Source of the DNA: Rana temporaria
Taxonomy: Eukaryota > Chordata > Amphibia > Anura > Ranidae
Assembly: GCF_905171775.1 (NCBI RefSeq)
Contig: NC_053500.1
Location: 128,603,830 to 128,667,829 of the forward strand
Length of the DNA: 64,000 bases
Reading direction: 5' to 3'
Shown: positions 20,701 through 27,785 of the stretch, piece after piece
Layout: each line of letters starts with the position of its first letter
Numbering within the stretch: the stretch's first letter is position 1
Position numbers and translations under genes: made by a program
Notes under the pieces: model-generated
Told to the model about the DNA's origin: nothing
What the model saw: the letters and a program-made list of their open reading frames with translations, nothing else
Databases searched by the model: none

Positions 20701-22341
20701 TTGCACACATCTCAGGAGGGATTTTCTCCCACTCCTCTTTGCAGATCCTCTCCAATAGGTAGATTCACACACAATAGCCTAAACTTGCGGCGGCGTAGCT
20801 TAGCGTGTTTAGGCTACGCCGCCGTAAGTTAGCTAGGCAAGTACATGATTCTCAATGTACTTGCCTGCTATGTTACGGCGGCGTAGCCTAAAGCGGGCGG
20901 GCGTAAGGGCGCCGAATTCAAATGTGTGTTAGGGGGGCGTGTTGTATGCCAATTGTGCTTGACCTTACGTTTTTCACGTTTTTTGCGAACTGTGCATGCG
21001 CCGGGCGCCTACATTTCCCAGTGTGCATTGCGGCTAAGTACGCTGAACGGGCCTATTGATTTTGACGTGGACGTAAACGACGTAAATCCTGATTCACGGA
21101 CGACTTACGCAAACAACGTAAAAAATTCGAATTTCGACGTGGGAACGGCGGCCATACTTGACATTACTATTCCAATAGGGCCTAGCTCTAACTTTACGCA
21201 GCCTATCTCTTACGTAAACGGCGTAAAAGTACTGCGTCGGTCGGGCGTACATTCGTGAATCGACGTATCTCCTCATTTACATATTCTACGCCGACCGCAA
21301 TGGAAGCGCCACCTAGCGGCCATCCAAAATATTGCAATCTAAGATAGGACGGCGCAAGCCATCGTATCTTAGATATGTTTAAGCGTATCTCTGTTTGAGC
21401 ATACGCTTAAACATAAGTCAGCGTAGATTCTGAGTTAGGTCGGCTTATCTACTGATAAGCCGGCCTAACTCTTACTGAATCTACCTACAAGTCTTTAAGG
21501 TTTGGAGGCCGTTTGGCAAATCAAACCTTCAGCTCCCTCCACATATTTTTTTGGGGATTAAGGTCTTGAGACTGGCTAGGCCACTCCAAGACCTTAATGT
21601 GCTTCTTCTTGAGCCACTCCTTTGTTGGCGATGGTCAACAAGCAACAAGTGTCAAAAAAACTTTAGTCTTTAAGTGGTTAAACTGACCTCATTTACAGAC
21701 AGAGGTTCATCCCTTTGATCTAAAAGAACGAAATGTTACAATGTTTTTCTTTAGGGATGTTGTGAGAAACTTGTCAGGCTGTGTTTTTTTTTTTTTTTGA
21801 CAGCTGTCGGCTTGAGCAGAGAACTCTCTGCACTGAATCGAGGAAATGCTTTTTTAAGATCGTGAGGGGGTAGAATCGCAATCTCGATTCATTAAGGATT
21901 AATCGTGCAGCTCTAGCATGTGCCTATATGAGATGGGAGGGAGGTACAGCTCACCCTTGCAGACAAATCACACGACGGAGCCACAGCTGATGCCATGGCA
22001 GACACAGGGGTCTGAGTGGAGGAGCGGGATCACGGCATCACAGCCACCGCAGGGCTGTGGGCACTGACCTGTGGGATGCAATGACCGGGCAGTTGTTTTG
22101 CAATATCACTGCTGTTTGAACGGGGCCCTTAGAGTATGGTGGGCCCCGAGTAATTGTCCAGTTTGCGCCCCCCCAATGCCACCCTGCTTAGGAAGGTGAA
22201 GCTCCTGCAGTGTAGTACAGATGAAATTCGAGGGTACGGCCTGTAAGCGGATGGAAAGTCTACCTTTACTTACCAGGCATTCTGCATGGATGTTGGGTCA
22301 GCCTCGGTTTTGAATCGATCGTAAGATTCTTCAGCGTATTT
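429..22341 (-). CDS. gyg2: Glycogenin-2-like gene, nine exons, complete coding sequence
   Basis: Glycogenin is a GT8 glucosyltransferase that glucosylates its own tyrosine from UDP-glucose to prime glycogen synthesis in the cytosol. Nine minus-strand exons (22341-22274, 20376-20235, 18422-18248, 16240-16078, 11479-11353, 9729-9519, 6224-6141, 4367-4278, 590-429) have AG/GT borders and matching phases. They join to 1161 nt: 386 residues plus TGA. Visible motifs are FVTLGTND near residue 8, YCQGALVLG at 17-25, KRPELG at 78-83, the Mn/UDP-binding DAD at 104-106, WPDCFNSGVFVF at 130-141, GGDQG at 163-167 and SIYTYSPAF with acceptor Tyr197. The C-terminal WEEGHMDYMG and KKLDQFLQ form the glycogen-synthase-binding segment. 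YCQGALVLG, EFSAAPD and AFKQFGS favour glycogenin-2 over glycogenin-1. The linker is short, so the protein is nearer 350 than 501 residues, the human GYG1 and GYG2 lengths. Introns are full of repeats. Confidence 0.93.
695..1509. mobile_element. hAT-like non-autonomous element with internal tandem repeats
   Basis: Ends CAATGGTTCTTAGCCACTGG and GGTTGAGAACCACCG are inverted. Flanks TTGTAGAG (687-694) and TTCTAGAA (1510-1517) match at 6 of 8, as expected of an aged hAT duplication. The interior is a degenerate tandem array of CCTCCCACAGTGCCCC-type units, with no transposase. Confidence 0.65.
1721..2363. mobile_element. hAT-like MITE carrying a nested MITE
   Basis: Terminal repeats are CAGCCTTTCTCAACC and GGTTGAAAAAGGCTG. 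Flanks CTGCAGAC (1713-1720) and CTGTAAAC (2364-2371) match at 6 of 8. A second MITE (about 1973-2330) interrupts it. Confidence 0.7.
1973..2330. mobile_element. MITE of the CCTCGTACACACGAT family, 3' end deleted
   Basis: It starts GCCTCGTACACACGATAGG and contains the same interior as the copy at 8847-9238 (AACCGATGAAGCTGACTGAT, CATGCGTCGACTTGATTCTG). It lacks the final terminal repeat: the sequence jumps from GATGAAAAC to AAGGCCTTA. Confidence 0.75.
2372..3442. other. gyg2 last intron, mostly unrecognised
   Basis: No gene was recognised. Near 2835-2925 is a short stretch (CCAGCCCCCTAAAGTCC, ACAGTAAAGTGGCCC, TTTGGAGGCCTCTG) resembling the end of the CTCCAAAC hAT-like family at 31517-31937. 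The rest looks like ordinary intron. Confidence 0.5.
3443..3984. mobile_element. hAT-like non-autonomous element with perfect 8-bp duplication
   Basis: Identical GGTCTAGC flanks the element at 3435-3442 and 3985-3992. Ends are CAGGGCCGTTTGAAGG and CGACGGGCCTG. GGGGGCCCCAAGC recurs near both ends in inverted arrangement. The interior has C-runs and a partial inverted repeat (CAGGAGATTCAGTTTCCTG). No transposase is present. Confidence 0.85.
4278..4367 (-). CDS. gyg2: gyg2 linker exon
   Basis: A 30-codon exon with acceptor TTTCTAG and donor CCT/GTAAAG. It encodes LPDTSSVQPPADDNVQDQD and on to VNHEP. The donor is weaker than the others. If it were skipped, the frame would run 21 more codons to a TAG, giving a protein without the glycogen-synthase-binding tail. 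Phase 0 at both ends fits the flanking exons. Confidence 0.68.
4430..4990. mobile_element. Tc1-like terminal sequences around an unrelated insert
   Basis: 4430-4585 matches the familiar Tc1-family end (CAGTGGGGTATTTGATCCCC, GATCAGTCTATAATTTTAAT, then a stretch with TCCAGAAAAA). 4950-4990 resembles the reverse complement (TTTTTTCTGGATTTTTGG). Between them, 4590-4925 is another repeat with ACGAGCATTGTA and its inverse near 4905. No transposase remains. Confidence 0.6.
5200..5254. mobile_element. Fragment of the CCCCTTTCACACTGAGG MITE family
   Basis: TTTTTAGCGCTAAACCGCC and CCTCAGTGTGAAAGGGGTCT match the inverse end of the copies at 54831 and 50903. Confidence 0.55.
5268..5979. mobile_element. 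MITE of the GGCCCAGATTC family, TAC duplication
   Basis: Terminal repeats are GGCCCAGGTTCTTAA and GAATCCGGGCC, flanked by TAC on both sides (5265-5267 and 5980-5982). The interior is rich in TACGCCGGCGTA-type CpG blocks. Other copies are at 14086, 20756, 25133, 37044 and 63852, plus a fragment at 23205. The 3-bp duplication suggests a PIF/Harbinger-type mobiliser (inference). Confidence 0.82.
6141..6224 (-). CDS. gyg2: gyg2 linker exon
   Basis: A 28-codon exon with strong acceptor (TGCCTCAG) and donor (ACG/GTAAGT). It encodes VGRIEFQIKNDPSIDSVEE and an acidic/proline-containing tail. It belongs to the variable linker between the catalytic domain and the C-terminal motif, so homology is weak. 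It is called on splice sites, phase 0 at both ends and position. Confidence 0.75.
6490..6655. repeat. Small foldback repeat
   Basis: GTAAGGGATACT (6561-6572) pairs with AGTATCCCTTAC (6605-6616), and outer segments (TAGATTCA, TGAATCTGTA) also pair. It is probably a short MITE. Confidence 0.5.
6969..8325. repeat. 33-bp minisatellite in a gyg2 intron
   Basis: About 40 copies of a unit built from AATCCCTGCCAGGACTTCCA followed by ATGGCACTCGCAG. The centre (7050-7800) is nearly uniform and both edges are degenerate. Because 33 is a multiple of 3 and the unit has few stops, both strands show long open frames of an 11-residue repeat (for example ESLPGLPMALA). These are consequences of the repeat and not evidence of a protein. 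It lies between the exons at 6141 and 9519. Confidence 0.95.
8330..8842 (+). mobile_element. LTR-like remnant
   Basis: A pyrimidine-rich stretch ends GTGACACCAGTCAGACA. It shares with the solo LTR at 19303-19906 the spaced words GCTGGTACTTAGATTCTGTG and CTGGGAG near the 3' end. The 5' boundary is unclear and may be obscured by the minisatellite. No coding sequence was found. Confidence 0.4.
8847..9238. mobile_element. MITE of the CCTCGTACACACGAT family, both ends present
   Basis: TAAAGCCTCGTACACACGAT at the left and its near-inverse ATCGTGTGTACGAGGCCTTA at the right. The interior is TTAACCGATGAAGCTGACTG, CTGAGCATGCGTGG and repeated GATCGGTTTTGACC words. It lies in the gyg2 intron. Confidence 0.85.
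9519..9729 (-). CDS. gyg2: gyg2 exon: end of catalytic domain
   Basis: Acceptor TTTATAG and donor AAG/GTAAAT bound 211 nt. It encodes FGSEAKVVHFIG, TPKPWNCKYNPQ and a WWQTYISDVLPLL segment, which close the GT8 domain. The AKVVHF.G and KPWN blocks are glycogenin signatures. It ends in phase 0 after NGSENK. Confidence 0.94.
9854..10834. mobile_element. piggyBac-like non-autonomous element with TTAA duplication
   Basis: TTAA stands at 9850-9853 and 10835-10838. Ends are CCACTTCCGGACCG and GGTCCTTAAGTGG. A poly-C run, a large inverted segment and an AT-rich half follow. Related copies are at 59228-60212 (opposite orientation), 62471-63300 and a fragment ending 17783. There is no transposase. The superfamily is inferred from the TTAA duplication and CC ends. 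Confidence 0.82.
11353..11479 (-). CDS. gyg2: gyg2 exon with autoglucosylated tyrosine
   Basis: Acceptor CATTACAG and donor AACA/GTGAGT bound 127 nt encoding GGDQGLLNSFFGNW, DISKHLPFIYNLS and SIYTYSPAFKQ. The first tyrosine of IYTY (residue 197) aligns with Tyr195 of GYG1, the glucose attachment site. The exon sits just upstream of an AT-repeat tract. Confidence 0.94.
11537..11770. repeat. (TA)n microsatellite cluster
   Basis: Four to five pure TA tracts are separated by AAATAAAATAAACATAAA-like spacers. The flanks to about 11880 contain inverted AT-rich segments (ACTATAATACACAAATA twice). Confidence 0.95.
11984..12435. mobile_element. TTAA MITE, AGCGGAGTTCCACC family
   Basis: It follows TTAA (11980-11983), starts AGCGGAGTTCCACCTAAAAA and ends near AAAACCCCTTTAGG. 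It contains the palindromic AAAAGCCAGCAGCTACA / TGTAGCTGCTGACTTTTA block shared with 34142-34571. Confidence 0.75.
12517..13557 (-). repeat. Minisatellite-bearing hAT-like repeat
   Basis: The outer ends CAGGGATCTCCAGAC and GTTTGGAGACCTTG are inverted. Inside are four copies of a 34-bp unit (TCAGTGGGAGTAATCAATGC...) at 12625-12765 and then many degenerate 32-bp units (GGAAGGAATAGTGCCCCATC...). The units are the reverse complement of those at 18790-20030. Confidence 0.75.
13558..14085. other. gyg2 intron, unrecognised
   Basis: No gene is seen. There is AT-rich sequence and a T-rich tract. TTTTTTCTTTGTCTG and CAGACAAAGAAAAAA (about 13985 and 14065) form a short inverted repeat just before the MITE at 14086. 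Confidence 0.5.
14086..14840. mobile_element. MITE of the GGCCCAGATTC family, TTA duplication
   Basis: TTA flanks at 14083-14085 and 14841-14843. Ends are CGGCCAGATTCTCGTAGATC and GAGAATCTGGGCC. The interior is CpG-rich with GCATGCGCCGTCCGTGG, as in the other copies. Confidence 0.85.
15419..15864. mobile_element. TTAA MITE, AGCGGAG family (diverged)
   Basis: TTAA at 15415-15418 precedes AGCGGGGGTTCCGGGG. The other end reads AGGGTGGAACTCCGCT. The second duplication is decayed (TGAA). Confidence 0.6.
16078..16240 (-). CDS. gyg2: gyg2 exon: catalytic core
   Basis: Acceptor TTTTCTAG and donor GATG/GTAAGC bound 163 nt encoding ALCNIDELFDREEFSAAPD, WPDCFNSGVFVF, RPSLETFGRLL and HGSFD, residues 109-163. 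These are near-invariant glycogenin blocks. It ends after one base of a glycine codon that the next exon completes. Confidence 0.95.
16353..17522. repeat. 30-bp minisatellite in a gyg2 intron
   Basis: About 39 copies of a unit built from GGTGAGGGCACAGCTGGTGA then ACGACAGTGG, beginning about 110 bases upstream of an exon acceptor. All copies are in register with few length changes. Variants (GAACGACAG, GAACAACAG, GAATGACAG; GAGG or GGGG) recur in blocks, suggesting multi-unit duplications. Open frames on both strands encode 10-residue repeats and are not taken as genes. Confidence 0.96.
17601..17783. mobile_element. 3' fragment of the piggyBac-like TTAA element
   Basis: GGACGTCAATTTTGTTTGGG, CGCACGACCGCGCAATT and GTGAAGTGG followed by TTAA match the end of the copies at 9854 and 62471. 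Confidence 0.75.
17788..18111. mobile_element. Probable TTAA MITE abutting the previous fragment
   Basis: TTAA at 17784-17787 and 18112-18115. The ends AACGGACCTTCACT and CTGAAGTTCCACT are imperfect inverted repeats. It ends about 130 bases before the exon at 18248. Confidence 0.5.
18248..18422 (-). CDS. gyg2: gyg2 exon with DxD motif
   Basis: Acceptor TGTGTGCAG and donor ATC/GTGAGT bound 175 nt encoding residues 50-108. It includes EVFDEVVEVDVLDSADS, LLKRPELGVTFTK, CWTLTQYTKCVF and DADT. Asp104 and Asp106 are the metal-binding DxD pair (Asp102/104 in GYG1). It ends in phase 0. Confidence 0.95.
18742..20035 (+). repeat. Minisatellite-bearing hAT-like repeat, split by a solo LTR
   Basis: It starts CAGGGGTCTCCAAACTGTGG. 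From 18790 it is an array of degenerate 32-bp units (CCACTGATACCAATGATGGG / GCACTATTCCTT). The array resumes at 19907 after the inserted LTR. The right terminal repeat was not found. Confidence 0.75.
19303..19906 (+). mobile_element. Solo LTR, 604 bp, with GATAC target duplication
   Basis: Identical GATAC at 19298-19302 and 19907-19911. The element begins TGTCATGG and ends CCTGACA, so it has TG...CA ends with a short TGTCA/TGACA inverted repeat. It is a single LTR without internal region, as left by LTR-LTR recombination. The superfamily is not determined. Confidence 0.85.
20235..20376 (-). CDS. gyg2: gyg2 exon: nucleotide-binding N-terminus
   Basis: Acceptor TCTCTCAG and donor GAG/GTAAGC bound 142 nt encoding residues 3-50. 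It carries FVTLGTND and YCQGALVLGKSL, the first beta-strand and UDP-glucose-binding region of GT8 glycogenins. It begins with 2 bases of the valine codon and ends in a split arginine codon (AG/G). Confidence 0.93.
20470..21640 (-). pseudogene. Tc1-like transposase remnant split by a MITE
   Basis: 20755-20567 on the minus strand encodes the C-terminal Tc1 segment (ICKEEWEKIPPEMCANL, then IANKGFVTKY). 21625-21491 encodes the preceding part, TKEWLKKKHIKVLEWPSQSQ then DLNPQKNMWRELKV. The catalytic glutamate expected in NPIENLW is lysine here. The MITE at 20756-21487 separates the two. The N-terminal half is missing. It lies in the first gyg2 intron. Confidence 0.88.
20756..21487. mobile_element. 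MITE of the GGCCCAGATTC family nested in a Tc1 copy, CAA duplication
   Basis: TAGGTAGATTCA at the left and TGAATCTACCTA at the right are perfect inverted repeats. CAA at 20753-20755 and 21488-21490 is the duplication. Removing element plus one CAA restores continuous Tc1 sequence, which fixes the boundaries. Confidence 0.9.
21650..22273. other. gyg2 first intron, unrecognised
   Basis: No gene is seen. A T-rich tract is near 21787, followed by GC-richer sequence, and a short CCCCGAGTAATTGTCCAG stretch that may be a repeat end. Confidence 0.4.
22274..22341 (-). CDS. gyg2: gyg2 first coding exon (5'UTR plus start codon)
   Basis: Only the last 7 bases code: ATG CCT G at 22280-22274, followed by donor GTAAGT. 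Spliced to the next exon this gives MPVTAQAFVTL, matching the vertebrate glycogenin pattern in which the first coding exon holds only the start and one more codon. The start has A at -3. The upstream border reads as acceptor TTTGTAG, so this is probably exon 2 of the transcript with a non-coding exon 1 further upstream. An out-of-frame ATG sits 7 bases upstream in a poor context (T at -3). Confidence 0.82.
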
Positions 22342-23200
22342 CTACAAATAATAACAGTAACCGATCATTACATTCTCCAAAACCAGCACAGTCCACAGTT
22401 CTTATATAATGGTCACACATGTCATTTAGTGCACATAGCAGGAATTCCATTCTGTAAATCAATAGCTCGCCTGTATACACCGACACAGGAACACACATAA
22501 TGATAGTTATGGCAGGGAGGGATTCCTAGAATGATTAATATAAAGAGGGGGGCACGGGGGGCCTTTTCAATACACCTAATGAGTGCAACATATCAGAACC
22601 CACAATTTGTGTTATTAAAGTCAGGCTATTATTAGCTGTTATTAGAGTCAAGGGTTATGATGGCTTGCTATGGGTTCTGCACTCTGCAGTTGGCTCCTTG
22701 CATTTATAGTAGACGTGCAGTTAGTTTAGTTCAGAATTGAAATTCAGACGAATTTTCGTTTTTCGGAATTACAACAGTACCGAATTTAAACGAATCCGAA
22801 ATAACTGCAAAAAATAAATAAAAAAACTTAGGATGAAATTAAAAATTAATTTGAATAGTTTTACAATTACTAAAGAGAATAAAATAGAATAGAGTAAAGG
22901 AATAGAATAGAAAAAAATATATAAAAGAAAAGAATATAACAGAAAATAAAATATAATATAATAGAGTAAAACAGAACAAAATAGAATAGAAAATAAATGA
23001 GGGGGGAAAAAAAGTTGATTACCGGCTCTGTTTACATCACGTGATCAGCTGTCATTGACTGACAACTGATCACATGCTAAGGGGCCGGGATCGGCCCTTA
23101 CTCCAATCTATGATCAGCCGAGTCTCATTTACTCGCCGATCACAGAGCGAAAGGGGCGTGCAGGCAGCTTATGCATGGGAGGATTTACATGGACGCCCTC
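22342..23200. other. Upstream of the gyg2 start exon: degenerate AT-rich repeats
   Basis: 22735-22810 holds TCGTTTTTCGGAATTAC-type repeat sequence. 22860-23000 is a degenerate (AATAGAATAG)n tract. 23030-23190 has imperfect inverted words around TGATCAGC and GCCGATCAC. No gene is recognised. Confidence 0.5.
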
Positions 23201-23204
23201 CCGG

Positions 23205-23456
23205 CAATTTAGGCCCTAGCTGTAGCCAACTTTCAGCTATAGCGGGAACGCGCCTAATTTAAATGCTCTACGCCCCCTACCCGACTCAGTTGAATTACGC
23301 GGGCTTGCGCCGGGAGATTTACGCTACGCCGCAACAACTTTACAGGCAAGTTCTTTGAGAATAAAGCACTTGCCTGTAAAACTTGCGGCGGCGTAACGTA
23401 AATGTCATACGTTACGCCGCCGCAGTTTTGCGCGATTCTACGAGAATCTGGGCCAT
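23205..23456. mobile_element. 3' fragment of the GGCCCAGATTC MITE family
   Basis: Contains ACTTGCGGCGGCGTAACGTA and ends TACGAGAATCTGGGCC. Confidence 0.7.
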
Positions 23457-23549
23457 TGTATACATACAGGATCCATTATATAATAATATAAAGTGATCTG
23501 GTCAGGTAAGTAGCAGAGGGGGAGGGGTGTATACAGAGGGGGTTGTTAA

Positions 23550-24981
23550 TCAGCTTCAGCTGCTTCGGTGTTAATGAGATTAATAGGTGCACTAGATGGG
23601 CAACAATGAGAAGACCTCCAAAACAGGAATGGTTTTACAGGTGGAGGCCACTGACATTTTTTTCCCCTACTCATCTATTCTGTTTTTTCACTAGTTTAGC
23701 CCTTGGCTAGGGTCAGTGTCACTGCTGGTAGCATGAAGCCATACTTAGGCCATACTTGGACCCTACACAGGTTGCATAGGCAGTCCAACTCCTTCAGAAT
23801 GGTAAATCAATATGTGCCATTGCCAGAAGGTTTGCTGGGTCTCCCACCACAGTCTCAAGAGCATGGAGGAGATTCCAGGAGACAGGCAGTTACTCTAGGA
23901 GAGCTCGACAGAGCCGTAGAAGGTCCTTAACCCATCAGCAGGACCGGTATCTGCTCCTTTGTGCAAGGAGGAACAGGATGAGCACTGCCAGAGCCCTACA
24001 AAATGACCTCCAGCAGGCCACTGGTGTGAATGTCTCTGACCAAACAATCAGAAACAGCCTTCATGGGGATGGCCTGAGGGTCCGACGTCCTCTAGTGGGC
24101 TCTGTGCTCACTGCCAGGCACTGTGGATCTCGATTGGCATTTTCCATTGAACACCAGAATTGGCAGGTCCGCCACTGGTGCCCCATGCTTTTCACAGGTG
24201 GGAGCAGGTTCATGAAAGGGTCTGAAGAAGCTGCGGAGAACTTTATGCTGCCTGAAACATCGTTCAGCATGACCGGTTTGGTGGTGGGTCAGTGATGGTC
24301 TGGGGAGGCATATCCATGGAGGGACACACAGACCTCTACAGGCTACACAATGGCACCCTGATTGCCATTGGACCCATTGTCAGACCCTACGCTGGTGCAG
24401 TGGGTCCTGGGTTCCTTCTGGTGCACGACAATGCCCGGTCTCATGTAGCGAGAGCATGCAGCCAGTTCCTGGAGGATGAAGAAATTGATACCATTGAATG
24501 GCCCCCACGCTCACCTGACCGAATACCAAAAGAACACCTCTGGGACATTATGTTTCGGTCCATCTGGTGCCACCAGGTTGCACCTCAGTCTGTTCAGGAG
24601 CTCAGTGATGCACTGATCCAGATCTGGGAGGAAATACCCCAGGACACCACCCGTCATTTCATTAGGAGAATGCCCTAATGTTGTCAGGCATGCATACAAG
24701 CACTTGGGGGGTCATACAAACTACTGAGGACCATTTTGAGTCGCTGCAATGAAATTTCAGCAAAATGGATTGGCTTGCCGCATAATTTCTTCACTTTGAT
24801 TTTCGGGGCGTCTTTGAATTCAGCCCTCTGTAGGTGGATAATTTTCATTTCCATCAAACGATGTGCCATCCTTTCGTTCCTAACACATTACCCCGTCCAT
24901 ACCAGTATAGAGATCCAGCATGAGATTTTCCCCATTGAGATCTGATCTGTTTTCAAAGTGTCCCTTTCCCTTTGAGCAGTG
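23550..24981 (+). pseudogene. Tc1-like transposon copy with decayed transposase
   Basis: The sequence follows a well-known vertebrate Tc1 family from the 5' region (AGACCTCCAAAACAGGAATG) to the 3' end GAGCAGTG. The DDE domain is readable: MVWGGISMEGHTDLYRL, LLVHDNARSHVARACSQFL, then WPPRSPDRIPKEHLWDIMF. The second catalytic D (HDNAR) and the final acidic residue (KEHLWD) remain. The first is lost: FTDES reads FTGGS. Deletions and frameshifts break the frame near 24215 and 24290. It cannot encode an active protein. Confidence 0.92.
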
Positions 24982-25132
24982 TACATCGTATACATGCAGG
25001 ATCCATTATACAATATATTACATCTTTTTCTCTATACTAGAGGAGAAAAACTTAAAAATAAATAAAAAAATTATAATAAAAAATAAACAAAAAATGAGAT
25101 TCGGTTTGATCCAGGCCAAGGTTAAGGTCAAA

Positions 25133-25810
25133 GGGGCAGATCCACGTAGCGGATCGTAATTTCCGGCAGGCGTAGCGTATCGTATTAACGCTACGACGCT
25201 GCAACTTTGAGAGGCAAGTGCTGTATTCACAAAGCACTTGCCTCTAAAGTTACGGCGGCGTAGCGTAAATCTGCCGACGTATGGGCGCGGAATTCAAATG
25301 TTAAAGATGTGGGCGTGTTTTATGCTAATTTTACTTGACCCGACGTAAATTACGTTTTTTGTGAACGGCGCATGCGCCGTCCGTGGGGGTATCCCAGTGC
25401 GCATGCTAAAAATTAACCCGCAACAAGCCAATGCTTACGACGTCAACGTCATTCTACGCAAAGCCCTATTCGCGAACGACTTACGCAAACAACGTAACAT
25501 TTTCAAAATTCGACGCGGGAACGACGGCCATACTTAACATTGGATACGCCTCATATAGCAGGGGTAACTATACGCCGAAAAAAGCCTTACGGAAACGACG
25601 TAAAAAAATGCGCCGGCCGGACGTACGTTCGCGGATCGCCGTATCTAGCCAATTTGCATACTCGACGCGGAAATCGACGGAAACGCCCCCTAGCGGCCAG
25701 CGTAAATATGCACCTTAGATCCGACGGCGTACTAAGACGTACGTCAGTCGGATCTAGCCCAGCTTCAGGCGTATCTTGTTTTGTGGATACAAAACAAAGA
25801 TACGCCGGAG
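25133..25810. mobile_element. MITE of the GGCCCAGATTC family, right end altered
   Basis: It begins GGGGCAGATCCACGTAGC and carries the shared interior (GGCGCATGCGCCGTCCGTGG). The right terminal repeat is replaced by AAAACAAAGATACGCCGGAG. Confidence 0.75.
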
Positions 25811-26029
25811 CAAACTAAAAGTTGGCCATAGAGGTTCCCAGAGACCAGATCATCTCTGATTGCCTTTATGGTTTTGGAAGACCAGAGCGAAGTCATGACA
25901 TCACTTCTGGTCTGGGATGGCAGTAATCTATTTTTTCTATTTCTTTTTTTAAGTAAAAGGAGAGATTTGGGGGTTTTATTGACCCCAGATCTCTTCATAA
26001 ATAGTTACAAAAGATGTTTACATTTCTTG

Positions 26030-26660
26030 TAATAGGAATAAAAAATAATAATAATAAAAAAAAAAATAGATAGAAATGAAAGTAATACAAAAGAATAAAG
26101 AAATAAAGGGACAGTGTAAAAAAAAAAAAGGATTTTTTTTTAAAGCGCCCCCATCCATCCCGTGTGATAGAAAAAGTGATACAAAAGTATAAAGAAATAA
26201 TAGGGACAGAGTAATAATAAAATAAATAAGATTTTCTTTTTTAAATTTAAAGCGCCCCATGCCTCCCGTGTGATAGAAATTAAAGTAATACAAAAGAATA
26301 AAGAAATAAAAGGGACAGTGTAAAAAAAAAAAGGGATTTTTTTTAAAGCGCCCCATCCCTCCTATGTGATAGAAACAAAAGTGATACAAAAGAATACATT
26401 TAAAAAAAAGGCACAGAGTAAAAATAAAATAAATAAGAAAAAAAAAATGTAATTCAAAGCGCCCCATGCCTCCCTTGTGATAGAAATGAAAGTGATACAA
26501 AAGAATAAAGAAATAAAAGGGACAGTGTAAAAATGAAATAAGATTTTTTTTTTAAAGTTCCATAAATAAAAATTATAAAAAAAAGGACAGTGTAAAATAT
26601 TTAAAAAAATGATAATAATAATAAAAACTTTTTTTAAAGCACCCCCCTCCTCGCATGCAA
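26030..26660. repeat. Tandem array of about 100-bp AT-rich units
   Basis: AAAGCGCCCC(C)AT..CTCCC followed by GTGTGATAGAAA, AAGTGATACAAAAG, AATAAAGAAATAAAAGGGAC recurs at about 26144, 26251, 26347 and 26459, with partial copies at both sides. Spacing is 96-112 bases. Confidence 0.8.
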
Positions 26661-27149
26661 AAGTGAACGCATATATAAGTCACGCAAGCATATTGAAACG
26701 GTATTCACACCACACATGTGAGGGATTCGCCGCAAATGTCATAGCGAGAGCAATAATTCTAGCGCTAGATCTCCTCTGTAACTCTAAGCAGGTAACCTGT
26801 AAAAAAATTAATTAAAAAAAAAAAAAAAAATTTTAAGCGTTGCCTATGGAAGTTTTTAAGAATCGTAACTTGTCGCCATTCCACAAGCGAAATTTTAGGT
26901 ATCCATTTACTTTGCATAACATATTTTTTTAAATTTTACCAAAAATGTGGGTTATATATTGTGTGTTTTTTTTTTTACAATTTATTAAAGTGTATTTTTA
27001 CCCCAAATAATCTGCGTTCGAAAAACCGCTGCGCAAATACCGTGTGACATAAAATATTGCACTGATTGTCATTTTATTTTCTAGGATCTGTGCCAAAAAA
27101 TAAATAAAAATGTTTGGGTGGTTCTAAGTAATTTTTTTATGGAATATCC

Positions 27150-27640
27150 GGATGAAATCTCTGGGGGGGTCACAGCCAGTCCGTGTCCTCCCCGCACACC
27201 CCCCTGATCCTCCATGTAGGGGGCACACAGTGATTTCTCCATGCACCCCCCTCCGGTCTGCACACACCCCATGCACACTGATTAGTAGAGGGGGAGGGGG
27301 GAGATCGCAGGGCAGTGCCCGGTTACAGCGGCGGTACACAGACAATCATGCAATCCGGAGACCTGGGTGCGGGAAGTCCTCTGTCTGCCCTTGTGTGCGG
27401 TGCCGCTCTGCGGGATCTCCGGGCTCCCGTGACGTCTAGGCTGGTGGTGGGAGGAGCTGCGATGATGGGCGACTGGGGAGGCGGGGTGTGGCCGCTTTTG
27501 ACAAGGGGGCGGGGCTCAGTGCATGGCCCCATCTGTAGTCGGCGGAGCTTTTGGGCATGAGGGGCGGAGCTTTGGCGCATGGCACCATCTGCAGTGTGCT
27601 GAGCCAGTCCTCAGTGCCAGGGAGGCACGTACGGGACAGA
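27150..27640 (-). promoter_or_regulatory. GC-rich CpG block, candidate gyg2 promoter and non-coding first exon
   Basis: A GC-rich stretch in an otherwise AT-rich region holds several GC-box-like strings (GGGGCGGGGC near 27508, GGGGCGGAGC near 27560) and clustered CpG. It lies about 5 kb upstream of the start-codon exon, whose upstream border looks like a splice acceptor, so an upstream non-coding exon is expected. Placing it here is inference. The GC-rich block could instead be part of a repeat. Confidence 0.38.
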
Positions 27641-27785
27641 CATAGACTGACCCCTTTTATTAAAGGGAACCTGTCACCTAGAAAATGCAAATTCACACTT
27701 ATAGAGGAGGAAGTAAACCCTGATGAGTTTTACTTCTTTTACCCTGCAAAGGAAAAGCACAATGTGCTCCTATGCATCAATACAG

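Noticed and set aside
24215..24260. TCTGAAGAAGCTGCGGAGAA as a hammerhead core
   Set aside because: It is transposase coding sequence of the Tc1 copy, and no stem II followed by GAAA is present.
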